Program-made: the position numbers and the translations under genes
Notes under the pieces: model-generated
The model's database searches: none
The model's input: the letters and a program-made list of their open reading frames with translations, nothing else
What the model was told of the DNA's origin: nothing
Source: Priapulus caudatus
Lineage: Eukaryota; Priapulida; Priapulimorpha; Priapulimorphida; Priapulidae
Direction: 5' to 3'
Length of the DNA: 28,234 bases
NCBI RefSeq assembly: GCF_000485595.1
Contig: NW_014577218.1
Location: 139,095-167,328 of the forward strand
Shown: piece by piece, positions 27,982 to 28,234 of the stretch
Layout: each line of letters starts with the position of its first letter
Numbering within the stretch: the first letter of the stretch is position 1

Positions 27982-28234
27982 CTCTAGCGCCCTATCCAGG
28001 TCGATGCGTCTGTCTCTGATGACGATGCTGCTCCACAGGTGCGGATGCCACATGAGCCGCTGCCACCTGTGACAGGTACGGCCGGCGACACACAGCTCGT
28101 CGCTCGTCAGGTGAGAGAGCACCCTCACGACGACAGCGTCGGTCAGCTGACGGAAGTAACAGGCGGTCGACCGGCGCTTGTTGCTGCCCCGCGCCGCCGT
28201 CGCCGCCGCCGCCGCTTTCATCGCCTGCTGACCG
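27982..28234 (-). CDS. FBXL7: F-box exon, clean copy (copy A), FBXL7 type; runs off the window
   Basis: Open frame from the window edge to donor CTAGAG|GTGAGC at 27982/27981. It encodes ...MKAAAAATAARGSNKRRS, then TACYFRQLTDAVVVRVLSHL, TSDELCVAGRTCHRWQRLMW and HPHLWSSIVIRDRRIDLDRALE. This is a complete F-box followed by the RALE/RALK boundary that in FBXL7 is continued by VLT-RL. The phase (0) fits the exon at 23959 exactly. However, the N-terminal exon (26935) lies downstream of this copy, so it is out of order for a normal FBXL7 gene. Either it duplicates the block at 24317-25010 through misassembly, or it is a true extra F-box exon. An internal ATG (28221) is not necessarily a start. Confidence 0.8.

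Noticed and set aside
27177-27982. Direct splicing of the clean F-box exon to the 27177 exon
   Set aside because: In the required phase the 27177 exon contains a stop, and FBXL7 should continue with VLT-RL, which is found at 23959.

Overview
The window is nuclear DNA of a metazoan, most likely a marine invertebrate that I cannot identify further. The reasons are multi-exon genes with GT-AG introns, a recognisable animal FBXL7 orthologue, very dense microsatellites and minisatellites, many short non-autonomous DNA transposons, vertebrate-type telomere-like CCCTAA runs, and a scaffold gap of ten Ns. Nothing bacterial, viral or CRISPR-like is visible.

Two protein genes can be supported, both on the minus strand. 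(1) At 14918-12003, two phase-compatible exons (14918-14666 and 13243-12003) give a 497-residue type II membrane protein. It has a short cytoplasmic tail, one membrane anchor, a cysteine-containing stem and a luminal glycosyltransferase-like domain with a D-x-R-D motif. (2) From about 27177 down to 21096 lies an F-box/LRR gene whose leucine-rich repeats and C-terminus match FBXL7. Its parts are a small 5' exon, a large low-complexity N-terminal exon that runs into an F-box, and four LRR exons ending in the conserved IEHTNPAF-type tail. All junctions agree in phase except where local base errors intrude.

The FBXL7 locus is structurally odd. The F-box exon and its flanking intron minisatellite occur twice: a clean copy at 27412-28234, and a copy at 23960-25010 riddled with single-base indels. 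Only the noisy copy is in the correct order between the N-terminal exon and the LRR exons. A one-base deletion also breaks the first LRR exon. These look like assembly or gap-filling errors, though a real partial duplication is not excluded.

Directly after the FBXL7 stop codon is an array of about 14 units of 43 bp. On the gene's strand, each unit resembles the last ten codons plus stop of FBXL7 itself, so the minisatellite appears to have been seeded from the end of the coding sequence.

The rest is mainly repeats: (GA)n, (CA)n, (TG)n, (ATCC)n, (CTATATA)n, trinucleotide arrays and several MITE families. The most interesting is a set of about eleven tiny fold-back elements of 32-146 bp with TCARGAG-like ends. 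Seven have perfect 5-bp target duplications. I do not recognise this family. Other elements include a hAT-like MITE family with 8-bp duplications, a 153-bp element with a 9-bp duplication carrying CCCTAA repeats, and several TIR elements.
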